Part shown: piece by piece, positions 1 to 10,616 of the stretch | Numbering within the stretch: the first letter of the stretch is position 1 | Layout of the letters: each line of letters starts with the position of its first letter | Source of the DNA: Anopheles merus | Taxonomy: Eukaryota > Arthropoda > Insecta > Diptera > Culicidae | NCBI RefSeq assembly: GCF_017562075.2 | Contig: NC_054084.1 | Location: 30,082,158-30,146,157 of the forward strand | DNA length: 64,000 nucleotides | Reading direction: 5' to 3' | Made by a program: the position numbers and the translations under genes | Notes under the pieces: generated by a model | Databases searched by the model: none | What the model was told of the DNA's origin: nothing | Seen by the model: the letters and a program-made list of their open reading frames with translations, nothing else

Positions 1-1745
1 CTTAACAGGCGCGGCGCAGTGGCAGTGGCAAAAAGAGGGAAGGTCATTATCGTTTGCCGGGGTGGTGAAGATCGAAAGCACGGAAAAGTTGCTTTTCACC
101 ACCCATTTCCAAACGTTCATAATTTCCCCGCAGCTACCACTTTCGCCCCATTTCCTCACTCTCCCTAGTGTCCTGGTGTACCAGCGCCGTGCGCTATTTG
201 TGCAAATAAACAGTGTTTGCTGCTGAACGGAGCACTTTGCTGTGTGTTTGTGTATGTTGTGTGTATGGGGCAGAAAGTTTTTGCGGATTTTCGATTTTCG
301 GTAGATTTTGTTCAAACACGATGTTTGATGCTTTTTTCGCCCCATGCTTCTGGCCGGCACATGTGCGAAAAATTTGGCCTCGTTTTCGACCAACCATGGC
401 CTTTTCACACCACACACAAATGTGTGACTGGGTGATGGTGGTAGTGTGATGGGTGGCAGTAAAGCTATTACACTAAAGAATGAGCCTGTCGGGAAGATGT
501 GATGTCCGGGTGGAGCAAGATGGTAAAATTTAACTTTTGAAAAGAGAAGAAATGTGAAAGGAAGTATTGATATGAAATGGAAATGAGTCTGTACTTGAAA
601 CAGGCTACAATAATTCCTCAAATGTGAGCTTTTAATTATAATATTACCTTTTATGGACCATGTTTCAGAACTTATCTTGTCACAATCTTGTCGGTTATAT
701 CTTGCGTGGTTTCATTATCTCACAGCAAATGATAGATTATTGAAACATGAATATTTGCTACAAAAAAGGTGAAATGAAATAATGAAAATTATTTTTGATT
801 AAATTAATATTTCATTGGATGTACCACTGTTCCAAAATGTATAGCAAACGCACAAATCATTTTGTTCGTATTCAGTTCTATAATTTTGCGACATATTCCT
901 CAAAGGGCCTTTTCTATTATTTTCGAAGTACAATGCAAAAATCTTGAATAAATTGTATGGTAGCGGCCAATCGTCATAGTGTGGAATTGGTCTGAACTTG
1001 AATGAAATCAGAACCGTATAACAGAACCAGAACAGTATGACAGGGTCCTATAATTATCCTTACAGGACGAGCTCATGCCATAAAAATGATGCAATAATGT
1101 AATATGTTTACGTACGCAGCCACTTGCAAGGGACACTGTTTCATCTAACAGAAACTACATGTTGAAGTGGCGTTAGTAATGTGAATGCTTCGCATTTAGT
1201 ACATAAAGTAAAAAAAAAAAACAGTAGAAAGAAAATAGTTTGATTTTGTTCCAAGCAATCATATCTTTTAAAAAATAATATATCACTAAATTACCAATTG
1301 TGTAGCTTAGTGCAGTAATTTCACACACAAAAAATCAAACATAATATTTAAAATCTTTGCAAAACATATCGGGATCCAGAATGAAACAATTTTATTTCTT
1401 ATCAACTAAGAAAGACACAAAAAATGAATTGGTAAAAAATTACCTTGGTGGAATCGCCAGGTGAAAGGTGGCAGTTTTATTCCCCCAAATAGCGCAAAAT
1501 CGAACTCTATTTGAGACTATTTAACAAAAAATCGTTCGGATGTCGTACTTTGTGGCTGATTAAGAGGTACTTTGTGGAACTATGGAATTTTTTAACAAGC
1601 ACTTGGTACTCTCTGGATTCTTGCAGCTGGTTAGCCTGATGTGTATGGTTCACGATGGAACTTGAGGCTTGTAAAGAAGGTGTGCTGAACTTGGTGGAAA
1701 TTCATAGTTTTTTTTTAATGCATGACATCGGTACGAGGTGGCTCT
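1..1745. other. Non-coding AT-rich flank, no gene seen
   Basis: I see no supported coding region, RNA gene or bounded repeat here. The first 500 bp are GC-richer, with TG-rich stretches (240-265). After that the sequence becomes AT-rich with frequent stops in all frames. The short open frames near 194-449 have no recognisable protein character. Confidence 0.5.
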
Positions 1746-1950
1746 TACAGGGTTTCACACTTTATCTCAAGACCGCGGGACCCCTTCCTGAATCTGTCTT
1801 AGTCAATGCCAAGACTGCGGTATGATGCTTGAAAACGTTGATGATACCTGAATTTATCGGATGCAATGCTGAATCTGCGGCACATTTCTCGAACACACTG
1901 TTCCGCGCCGAGGACATACGATCGAATATTTTTTTACACGTATAACCTTT

Positions 1951-2770
1951 CCCTACCAGCATTAAACGGCTTTGAAGGCATTCAGAAGGCATTTAAGGCC
2001 TTAGTCGCCTTAGAAGGCGAATAAAGATTTCAACCGAAACTTTCACGGCTGTAACGGGTTCTCTTCGAAATCTTTCAACTTTTTGATTCAAGGAGAACAG
2101 ATAGCTTGCCGCCATCTTAGTTTGTTTATATACTGAATTTGCACCTATACCAATGTAACTGCCAAATAGAGCAGTGACAACGCTTTTGGTTCCGAACCGA
2201 GAAAGCGTGTGTTCAAATCCAGATTTTTATGATCTTTTTTCTGCGTTTATTTCTTTTTAAATTATTTTTTTCTTACTATAATTACTTTAAACAAAATTTA
2301 TGTGAAGCGAAATTAAAATAATACCTTTTAAAAAAAAATAATTACACTATGTTCACCGTTCATTATCAGGATGGGAGAAATATGTATCTCATTTCTCCTT
2401 TTATTTGAGTTATCGAAATGAGTTTGATATATTATCACCTTTCAATGAGTTGGTCTTTAACAACCGAAAAATGTAGACCATCTTTAATAAAGTGAAATAG
2501 CTCAGAGCTTAACGCAAGAGAACATAACACGTAAATCGTGCTATCGAATCTCACGCTCATATCTGGGAACACTACAACAGTGCAGTGCTGAAGACGCTTG
2601 TAAGGTTTTCTTTTGACAGTTGCAATTTCAAATTTCAAATTAAAAGCGAAATTTTTCATTGACATATTTCAAAGGCATTTAATTACTGCTAAATGCACTG
2701 CTGATCGCCTTCAATTCGCCGGCGATTACAAGGCGATTAGAAGGCATTTAACGGAAATTTGCGGGTAGGG
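1951..2770. mobile_element. Nested element with CCCTACC inverted ends and subterminal AAGGC repeats
   Basis: The insertion begins CCCTACCAGCA at 1951 and ends TGCGGGTAGGG at 2770, giving short imperfect inverted ends. Comparison with the opposite arm of the host element shows the uninterrupted site reads AACCTTTGTGTAC. The inserted block is therefore exactly bounded, apart from TT on both sides (1949-1950 and 2771-2772), which may be a 2-bp duplication or part of the element. Both ends carry clusters of AAGGCATT/AAGGCGATT-type repeats (1971-2025 and 2670-2755), as is common where a transposase binds subterminally. No protein-coding frame is convincing. A tRNA-like box A/box B pair lies inside (2167-2220). 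I do not recognise the family. Confidence 0.6.
2167..2220 (+). repeat. tRNA-like pol III promoter module (box A / box B)
   Basis: TAGAGCAGTGA at 2167-2177 fits the box A consensus with two mismatches. GTGTTCAAATCC at 2209-2220 fits box B. Their start-to-start spacing of about 42 bases matches a tRNA. A T5 run at 2224-2228 could terminate pol III. No acceptor stem can be drawn, so this is not a tRNA gene. It may be a SINE head or a degenerate tRNA captured inside the surrounding element. Confidence 0.3.
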
Positions 2771-3133
2771 TTGTGTACATTAGTGCACTGAAAACACCCA
2801 ATTATTTGTTTCGTTTATTACTAAAAAAGAGTATTTAAACAGTTGAAACTATTTTATTAACACTTTTAAAATATTTTATATAAACAAGTATCCATTCACT
2901 CATTTTATTAAATTGTCTTTTTTGGTAAAAATACGAAAAGGATAATTGGGTATTTCTAATACACTGATGTACACAAAGGTTATACGTGTAAAAAAATATT
3001 CGACCGCATGTCCTCTGCGCGGAACAGTGTGTTCGAGAAATGAGCATTGCATCCGATGAATTCAGGTATCATCAATGATTTCAGGTATCATCAACGTTTT
3101 CAAGCATCATACCGCAGTCTTGGCATTGACTAA

Positions 3134-3560
3134 AGGCCGGGCTACATTGATCGTACTCGCAAGTGTAATTTTTATATTCACTAGCGCATCTGGCGGCGAC
3201 CAGCGCAAGCTAGATGTGGGTATAATTTAAGTGCCAAAATTATTCATACTTGGTGTCTCATCAAGTTTCAACCAGGCTACCTGTTTGCCGTAGGAAATGT
3301 TGATAAACGTCCATAAATTGCAACAAAGTAGTTCGTTAATTGTTGTTGTTGGACAAATCGTCATTCATACAAAGCGCTGGGCAACATTTTTCCCCATCTT
3401 CCATTCTCTATTCATCATTGGGTAAAATTATAGGCTCCTCGACCCAAAACGTTTTTTGACAGATAAATTATGCCAGCATCTAGCTTCAACCCGCCGCCGC
3501 TAGATGGCGTACGCGTTCACAAAAATTACACTACGGAGTACGATCAATGTAGCCCGGCCT
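3134..3560. mobile_element. MITE with TAA target duplication (PIF/Harbinger-like)
   Basis: Inverted ends AGGCCGGGCTACATTGATCG (from 3134) and its reverse complement (to 3560) match almost perfectly for about 25 bp, then less well for another 20 bp or so. TAA sits on both sides (3131-3133 and 3561-3563). The empty site can be read from the other arm of the host element (GACTAAGACAG), which confirms a 3-bp TAA duplication. At 427 bp with no coding capacity this is a MITE. TAA/TTA duplications are known for PIF/Harbinger elements and for TAA MITE families of mosquitoes; the family name is inferred. Confidence 0.85.
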
Positions 3561-3760
3561 TAAGACAGATTCGGCAAGGGGTCCCGCGGTCTTGAGATAA
3601 AGTGTGAAACCCTGTATCAAAGTGTCAAAGACTGATGCCGTCAAGCATCTCATTGCTGCTTCACAAGGTAGATAAGTTAATTGAAGAAGGAATATTGAGT
3701 GAAGTGATTTCTGATATTTTAGTAAACTATGTGAACTTATGTAAATTTAAAGAGCTTTTA

Positions 3761-3923
3761 GGCCGAAAATACACGGACCGGAATTTCGAGGCCGGGTAAT
3801 TCCGCCTGCTGTCAAACTCATATACAAAGTGTCAACGGTAACATTCCCGAACTATCATATCCATACATTTTTCAGCAAGCGAAATTCCGCGGCCGCGAGA
3901 TTCCGGTCCGTGTATTTTTGGCC
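3761..3923. mobile_element. Short MITE with TTA target duplication
   Basis: GGCCGAAAATACACGGACCG at 3761 is repeated inverted at the right end (to 3923) with few differences. TTA flanks both sides (3758-3760 and 3924-3926). The element is 163 bp, has no coding capacity, and its GGCCG ends resemble those of the 427-bp MITE 200 bp to the left. This suggests the same superfamily (PIF/Harbinger-like) but a different family, because the interiors do not match. Confidence 0.8.
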
Positions 3924-4225
3924 TTAGAGTTTTAAAATAAACATGCATATAAAAAACACAGATCGTGTTGTTTATTTGATTGATGTCGCCTTGGTTGAAA
4001 ATAAAATGCAAAGAAAAATAATCCCTGGCACCCTGGCATTAGGAAGCTGCTTAAACGCTATTTGAAAGACCCACCTGGAACTTTGATGCTATTTATCTAC
4101 TGCAAAAGGCAAATTCAAGCAGCGATCTTTAGCTTGCCAAAGTTAGCTGCTTAAACACCTTGGGCTATTTGAGCGTTATCGTTAAAAAATATAAAAATAT
4201 GGGTTTTATGGATTACATTTCAGGT

Positions 4226-4270
4226 ATTTTTTATTCAGGAGGAACGGTCCGAAAAAGCCGTATAGCTTAA
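4226..4270 (-). mobile_element. Extreme 3' tail fragment of an I-clade-like LINE
   Basis: The plus strand reads T-run, ATTCAGGAG, then AACGGTCC and GCCGTAT...GCTTAA. This is the same order and nearly the same bases as the 3' terminus of the full-length LINE at 10617-10665. On the minus strand it is a 3' end with an A-tail whose last 40 bases can fold into a small hairpin (ACGG / CCGT). It is a copy truncated to about 45 bp, and from a related subfamily because several positions differ. No target duplication could be fixed. Confidence 0.65.
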
Positions 4271-4572
4271 CATGTGCATTTTATTAGTTGAAAATTTATA
4301 ACTGAAACCAGAAATAAACGGTCACTCAGTCATCAATTCAAAATTTGAACGACATACCCGATTTGCTGCTTGGGCAATGGCGAACGTCTTATCATACGTC
4401 ACGCCGAAAGTGACAGTACGCGATTCTGCTTGTCATGGGCTGTCTGTCATTCCTGCTACCAGCACACAACAAAACAAAAGCTTAAACGGATCAGATAGGC
4501 AAATCTTTTTAGCAAGTAATATCCAGTTTCTTGTGATTTTAGTAGAATAACCTGTGCGAGAAAACATTCATC

Positions 4573-5469
4573 ATGGATTCGGATTGCTCTAACGACTGGA
4601 GAAATGCTCACCACAGCACGGGTGTAAGTAGAAAGGCGACCTGTTTCCCGTTGCTCTCCCGGCAGCACAACATAACCTCCGTGCTTTGACCTCGATCTCT
4701 CATGATGATGGTGCAAGAATTGTAACAGAAATGTTTTACCCCGTTTACCAATTTTTCTTCCAGACCACAATCATGGCGGTGGAGTTTGACGGTGGGGTCG
4801 TGATCGGTGCCGATTCGCGTACCAGCACCGGTACGTACGTGGCGAACCGCGTCACGGACAAGCTGACCAAGCTGACGGACAAAATCTACTGCTGCCGTTC
4901 CGGGTCGGCCGCAGACACACAGGCGATCGCTGACATCGTTGCCTACTCGCTGAACTACCACGAGTGAGTGCAGGAAGGACGATTTGTGCGCAAAATACGC
5001 TTTTAAAAACGTAAAATTATCACGTTACAGGAACCAAACCGGCGAACCGCCGCTGGTAGAGGACGCTGCGAACGAGTTCCGGCAGTACTGCTACAACTAC
5101 CGCGATACGCTCGTCGCCGGCATCATCGTGGCCGGGTGGGACGCCAAGCACGGCGGCCAGGTGTACTCGGTCCCGGTCGGTGGTATGCAGATCCGGCAGA
5201 GCGTCACGATCGGCGGGTCGGGCAGCTCGTACATCTACGGCTTCGTGAAGGAAAACTATCGCGAGGGGATGCCGCGGGACGAGTGCGTAGAGTTTGTGAA
5301 GAAATCGATCTTCCACGCGATGTACCATGATGGCAGCTCGGGTGGCGTGTGCCGCATCGGGGTGATCACGAAGGATGGCGTCGAGCGGGAGGTGTTCTTT
5401 GCCCCGCGGGACTATGAGAATGTTGGGGCGCGCCGTGCCGGAGCGCCGAGCGTTTCCGTGCAGGCTTAA
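4573..5469 (+). CDS. Prosbeta1: Proteasome subunit beta type-6 (beta-1), caspase-like catalytic subunit
   Basis: This is the 20S proteasome subunit that cleaves after acidic residues; it sits in the inner beta ring in cytosol and nucleus. Three exons are read: 4573-4623, 4764-4963 and 5031-5469, with GTAAGT and GTGAGT donors and TTCCAG and TTACAG acceptors, giving 229 residues. Exon 1 encodes a 17-residue propeptide ending in Gly. Exon 2 begins with the catalytic Thr (TTIMAVEFDGG), so autocleavage falls exactly at the splice junction. Mature-chain landmarks are Thr1, Asp17, Lys33 and Arg45 (the basic S1-pocket residue typical of beta-1), GGSGSS near 128-133, and DGSSGG near 167-172 holding the conserved Asp and Ser. 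The length fits insect orthologues. The start at 4573 is chosen because it gives an in-frame propeptide and no better ATG joins this frame. No frame damage is seen. The gene is isolated, with no operon-like neighbour. Confidence 0.97.
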
Positions 5470-5535
5470 GTCGGCCGGGAAACGGGTAAAACATGGTAAA
5501 GAAGCGTATTTTTTCTGTGGTCTGTGGTTAATTGG

Positions 5536-5541
5536 AATAAA
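5536..5541 (+). terminator. Poly(A) signal of the beta-1 proteasome gene
   Basis: A canonical AATAAA lies 67 bases after the stop codon of the proteasome gene, followed by T-rich sequence. It implies a very short 3' UTR of about 90 bases, as is usual for a housekeeping gene. Confidence 0.75.
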
Positions 5542-7535
5542 ACTTTCCTTTTCAAACAAAACATTCAAATTTTTCATTCTTTTCGTTATTCAATTAATTT
5601 AGAAACATCGAATCAATATAAAAAACAAGCAATTGTTTACCGACCACCCGTTGTTATCCCCGTCCTGTGCTTCGCTAACACGCTCCGTAGACAAGGATGG
5701 CAAACGGCCCAGCAGCACATCCCGATGCAACCTGTCCCATCACCATCGTTCGTGTTGCGCATGCGGCCCTTTTGCCGAACGGTGCCGAAACCCGAACCAC
5801 AACAGCAGCAGCAGCAGCAGCAGCTGGACCAACGGCGAAAACTTCAGTTGTGATGCGGGTTGCATAGGCTGCAGGGATTTATCCGGTCCGTCGGTCCGTC
5901 TCGTCCCCGGGAAAGGTAACGCATTGCACGGAGGTGGCGTTTTTTAAGCTGTTGTTGTAAGGTGTACCTTTATTCCTTGCCCTCGGTTGCTTTTAAAAGG
6001 TGTGCGTGTGCGTGTGTGTGACTTGACGAGCCTCCAGTGCGGCTAGTTAGCTAGTGGGGTAGGCAAAACAACACACTCATCAAAGCACACAGTGAGTGAC
6101 AATTTTCACGGTCACCGCAGCACAACCACCAACAGCAGCAACAGCATTGCCTCGAGTTCGTCGGCCTACTGGGGGCAGGCAACCCCTTCCCGTCGAGCCG
6201 AGCACGCGCGTGTTTGTGTGTGCTGTGTTTGTGTGTATTTCGTACGAAATTTGACCAACATTTAGCGAAAAAGGCTGCAGCGTGGGAAAATCAAACAGCT
6301 TCCCCTGTGTGCGGGAGTGTTTTTTTGTGTCCTTGTATATATGTGTGTGTGTGTGTGTGTGGTTGGATGAAATTCCCATGTTTTGGTTGGATGCTGTGTA
6401 CCAGGCCCCCAATGCTACCCGAGGGTGGACCCGTGCACAAGCTTTGAAGCAAAACAAAAACGCGATCGATGAATGAAACAAATGAAAATGAATGAAACTG
6501 CGGCCGCGGCAGCGGTTGTTGTTGGCGTGTGCAAGGGGGAGGGAACAACGCAGAGGATAAAACGTGACCACAAGCCGTGTTCGTTGCAGTAATGTGCCGT
6601 TCGTGTGCGTGTGTGTGTGTGTTTAGGTGGGAAAATGTGCTGCGGAGTGTGTGTATGCGTGTGGAAAAACTGGCCAAGCGCGCGTGTGTGTGCACGCTGG
6701 CACACGTTTGCAAGGCACGCGTTTAATGAAACTGTGCAAAATGACCATCTCCACCATGTCACCCAGCGTTAATGGGGTGGAATAGTTAGTTTTCCGTGTT
6801 GAAATGAAATGATGTATTAAAAATGTACTTTAAAATGTTTTAAATGTTCCTTCACTTTATTCACTTCACTTCCAGCTCCAGAACACCAATCTTGAACTTG
6901 AACTTGATAGAAAAGCTTCAACTTAATACTATCGCGCGCTGACAGCGCAAACAACATCAGATGATGTGCATGTGTGTGTCTCTCTCTATCTCACTATCTC
7001 ACCTCTTTTCTATCACCCTCTCTTTCTCTCTCTGCATTGAGCTACAGCATGAGCCTGCAAATTTGGGTTCCCCTGATTTGGTTCCAAACATTAATCCCCC
7101 AACGTTAGCAACCATGCAGCAGCAGCAGCATGCCATGCTTCGTCACTACTACGTGAACTCTACCACAACACTGCACTCTCGTGCACACATACATTAGCAT
7201 GTACATACACACACGTCCTAGACGGTCATCAGCATGCTCTGCATCATGGGGGACATCCTCGGCCTCGGCCAACCCGAAAAACAACAGCATCAACCGGGGC
7301 AGAGATTTCCACGGAGAGGGCAGCATCCCAAAAATCGATATTGAAACCAACTTTTGCCCCATAGAAACCCGTTTTTCAGGAGCGAGGCCCCTTGATTCGG
7401 TATGCTGATTTTTTAATGTTTTGCAATTTTTATGCATCCTTCTCCCTCGCCCACACCGCCTTTTCCCAATGGGGAGGGAAGCTTGACCCCGTCGCTGTAG
7501 CGACTGTTGTGTGTGTACTTGTTTTGTGAGGCAAG

Positions 7536-7536
<1 letters not shown>

Positions 7537-7579
<43 letters not shown>
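7537..7579. repeat. (CA)n microsatellite
   Basis: About 21 uninterrupted CA units. Open frames across it on both strands are repeat artefacts. Confidence 0.95.
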
Positions 7580-7580
<1 letters not shown>

Positions 7581-8015
7581 ACTCGAAACGAGCCTCCGAA
7601 CTTTCTACAATCGGAGCCGGTGTGGTCGGAGTTTTTCAATTGGATGGCACCGCGGGCAAAAGCGGGAGGGAAGAAAAAGGCGGGGAGAAAATCAAATATT
7701 TTCCCAAACAACACACGGTTGCGGGCTTTTTGTTCGTCGACGTCGTCGTCGTCGTCGGTCCAATGGTTTTGGCTTTTGCTCCGTGCTGCAAGGGAGAGAA
7801 GGGTGAGGTGAGGGGGGGGGCAGTGTCTCTCATTTCCCACTTCCGCTTTCCCACGACACCGCCTGCCCGGTGGATAAAACCAACTCTTGGAAAATCACCA
7901 ATAACCTAGATTTTGGGGAGGCTTTTTGTGTCTGTGTCTGTATGTGTGTGTTTGTGTGTCTCGTTTTGTGTGGCCATGTCTCATATTTGCACAGCCACTA
8001 CACACCCGGTACAGA

Positions 8016-8042
8016 ACACACACACACACACACACACACACC
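8016..8042. repeat. (CA)n microsatellite
   Basis: About 13 CA units, following two TG-rich stretches between 7925 and 7970. Confidence 0.9.
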
Positions 8043-9420
8043 ACGGTATAGCACCAAAGGGACAAATCAGAATTCGGAGTCTGACATTTTTCCTCCGGTG
8101 CGCCTGCAATGCTGCAAAATGTTGCACGAACGGTAGAATTATTTAGCGAAATTCGGTTCCAATTAAGCTCAAACGAAGCATTAAAAGCTCTCCCCGGTCC
8201 CTTTAAATCACCGAAAAAAAGCAGGTGGCTGAGGGAGGGAGCAAAATTAAAACATTTCGCTTTTCGGCCGACTTTCGCCGGCGGAACTGAACCGTACCCA
8301 TATTTACCAGTCAGTTGGCTCGCTAATCGTTCAGCAGAAACACGGGCCGAGAACCACTGGCGGGTTGGGTTTGTCCATTCTTTTTCTCTCCCTCTCTCTA
8401 TCTCCCCATTTTGTTCGTCTTCTGCGTTCCCTCGGCGACACACTTTCCCGCGTCCAGTGATGGCGATGATTTACCACTGTTTTTTCGTTGCTGCTGCTGC
8501 TGTTGCTGCTGCCGATGCTCTCCGATGGCTGTATCCATCCTCCGCAGGGTTCGGTGTAGGGAAAGCGAGCGAAGAAGAAGAAGAAAGATGCCATACAAGA
8601 ACAAAGCTAATACCGCACGATGTCTACATGAATGACCATTTCTAACCTCCCCCACTAACCCGCTCCCCTGGCTGGGAGATGGCCAGATTCGCCGGTCGAT
8701 TGACGATGGAAATGGAAATGGACGGCTGAGTGCATTCGTCCTTCGGCCTTTTTGTGGGGAGGGCAGGGCTTGTGGATCGGGCTGGGAGGCACAATGTTTT
8801 TCGTGGTAGTGTTAGGACATGGATTTTCCCCCCAGCCAAAGAGCAACGTCGACGATTTATGAATTTGTTTTTCGTCGGGCGGAGAAGGAGATGGACACGA
8901 GTTCGGTTGGAGCTTCTCGTAAGCTTCGGGGTTTTCCGTGGTGGGGAAGGTTTGGCAGAAGATGCATTTTTTTAGGGGATTTGTTTTGTGGCATGTGTGC
9001 TTGGATTTTGGTGTGCTGGTTACGTATGTTGTTTTGCTACGATTTTTATCAGGTGTATGTGTTTTGGCAATATTTCGGATTGGTGTAAACATATCTGTCG
9101 TTTTTCCTCCTATTTTTTTGGCTAGTTTTATTATTGGTAAGGGCTTTTGATTCGTTTCATATTACAAATGTTTGACAAGTGTCTATAATCTATTCTTGGA
9201 CTTGGAAACCTCTCTATTTAATTCTTTCTATCATTATCTTTAACAAGCATATATTTGTTAAGTTACTCCGATGTCGTTATCATCACATGCATAACACACC
9301 TTTCGAGGCTAGCTTATAGATCTTTTAGGGCACTTTAGAGTTTTACCTCATCATTCGTTGCCAAAACTCTTGCTGCTCCACTTCATGACAGATATTGAAT
9401 GATTGGGCGTTAGCTTATTG

Positions 9421-10181
9421 TGTATGGGAGTTTGGGGGCAACACTGGCAGTGTAAGGAATTGTTTTACTATGTCCCCAAACAAAATTTAATTTAAAATCA
9501 CTTTTCTTGTCTTGATTTTATTGTCTTGAAATACACAAGTAAAATGACAAGAAATGAATTTCAAAATTGTTAAAACTGTCCTATCATTTTATTTATTTAT
9601 TTATTTATTTGTAGACTTATTTATTTATTTGTAGATTTATTGTAGACCTGAAACTAGTGCAAAAGCCGTGATTTGTCATTTTTTTAAATATATGTGTACA
9701 TTGCACCGAATGAACCACTTTCTAACTTTTAAAATGGCATAATTATAAACATTTTGTTTATTGACTGAAATAGTACATTAAAAACATAAGAACGAACATA
9801 AATGGTTGATAATTTTCAAATACAGGTTGAAAATGATTTTTTTGGATTTTTAAAAGCTCGATTAAAAGATCATTTATTGTGCATTTGACGATTGATGTGT
9901 TAAAGCAGTACAATTTGCTTATAAAAAAGGTCAAATTTAGAAAACCCCGTATCACCGAATCCGCGTGTAAGAGTTATCGCGTATCTCGGGGAATGCCTGT
10001 ATTGGCAAAAATGCTTTAAATTCTCTTTTGCTTGGTGCTTAAAAAATAACATCAGGTTGTAGAAGAAATTGTAAATTCTGTTAAAGACTTCAAATAAAAC
10101 ACCATTTAATAAAATTCGAACAATAAAAGCTGTAAATAAGTGTAGGAAAGGTGCACCAATGTTGCCCCATATTCTCATACA
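9421..10181. mobile_element. Candidate element with 27-bp imperfect inverted ends
   Basis: TGTATGGGAG...GGGGCAACACTGG at 9421-9447 is matched, inverted, by CCAATGTTGCCCC...CTCATACA at 10156-10181, with about five differences over 27 positions. The interior is AT-rich, includes a TTTA tetranucleotide tract (9586-9640) and has no coding frame that looks real. I could not find a target duplication, so the element is old, its borders are a little off, or the match is fortuitous. Confidence 0.4.
9586..9640. repeat. (TTTA)n microsatellite, interrupted
   Basis: Tandem ATTT/TTTA units in two blocks separated by GTAGACT, then GTAGATTTATTGTAGAC. The GTAGA interruption recurs, so a longer unit has partly duplicated. 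Confidence 0.85.
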
Positions 10182-10616
10182 TGAAAATTTCAAATGTATT
10201 GTCAAAGTGTAGTATGTGACCCAAGGAACATTTTAAATCTTATCATAGTTTTAACGATGTTGCTACGGACATTTCATTAAGCCTTCTTTTTTCATTTGAA
10301 AGTCGTGTTTGACCTCATAAGACTAAAATAAAACTAACTTAAGACTGAAAGGGCCCATCTACAGAACTCTGTTAACACTACTAGTTAAAACCATTTCTAG
10401 ACCTTTAAAACGTGAGGCGCTAATAAACTATCAAAATAACAACATATTGCTATGGATATGTTCTTGAGATGGCAATGAAGCATTGAATATGAAGTCATAA
10501 TAATGGTTGAGAGTTATTTGCGTATTTTTATGTTGTATTGATATTTTTTCTGATGATCTCGCTCTCGTACGAGCAGAAATCCATGCCAAGAAAATTTCAC
10601 TGTTGAAATACATTAT

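Larger units (their letters stand above)
1748..3614. mobile_element. Long-armed inverted-repeat (foldback-like) DNA element, nested host of two insertions
   Basis: The left end starts CAGGGTTTCACAC at 1748 and the right end finishes with its reverse complement at 3614. Both ends are flanked by TA (1746-1747 and 3615-3616), the usual target duplication of Tc1/mariner-like and related MITEs. The arms match over roughly 250-300 bp: the stretch with CAAGACCGCGGGACCCC (from 1769) reappears inverted near 3580, and TATAACCTTT (1941) reappears inverted near 2980. Each arm is interrupted by a separate insertion (1951-2770 and 3134-3560). Removing these and their target duplications leaves an element of about 615 bp. 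No transposase frame is visible, so it is probably non-autonomous. The right arm has a short internal duplication around GATGATACCTGAA (3066-3105). The family assignment is inferred from the TA duplication only. Confidence 0.75.
5600..9415. other. Non-coding, microsatellite-rich interval
   Basis: No gene is supported in this stretch. It holds a CAG tract (5802-5824), several CA/TG tracts (6342-6361, 7537-7579, 8016-8042), a GTC/CGT tract (7737-7757) and poly-G (7812-7820). The long open frames seen here are made of these simple repeats read as His-Thr or Cys-Val runs. The interval has the mixed GC and short-repeat texture of a mosquito promoter or 5' leader region, but I could not define an exon with good splice sites. 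Confidence 0.5.

Noticed and set aside
4040..4190. Direct repeat of AGCTGCTTAAAC followed by CTATTTGA-like sequence
   Set aside because: Two short copies only, with no boundaries; could be part of an old element but cannot be supported.
5020..5577. 185-codon minus-strand frame opposite the proteasome gene
   Set aside because: Shadow of exon 3 of the proteasome gene produced by its GC-rich codon use.
7105..7575. 156-codon minus-strand frame starting with Cys-Val repeats
   Set aside because: It begins in the CA microsatellite; the rest has no protein character.
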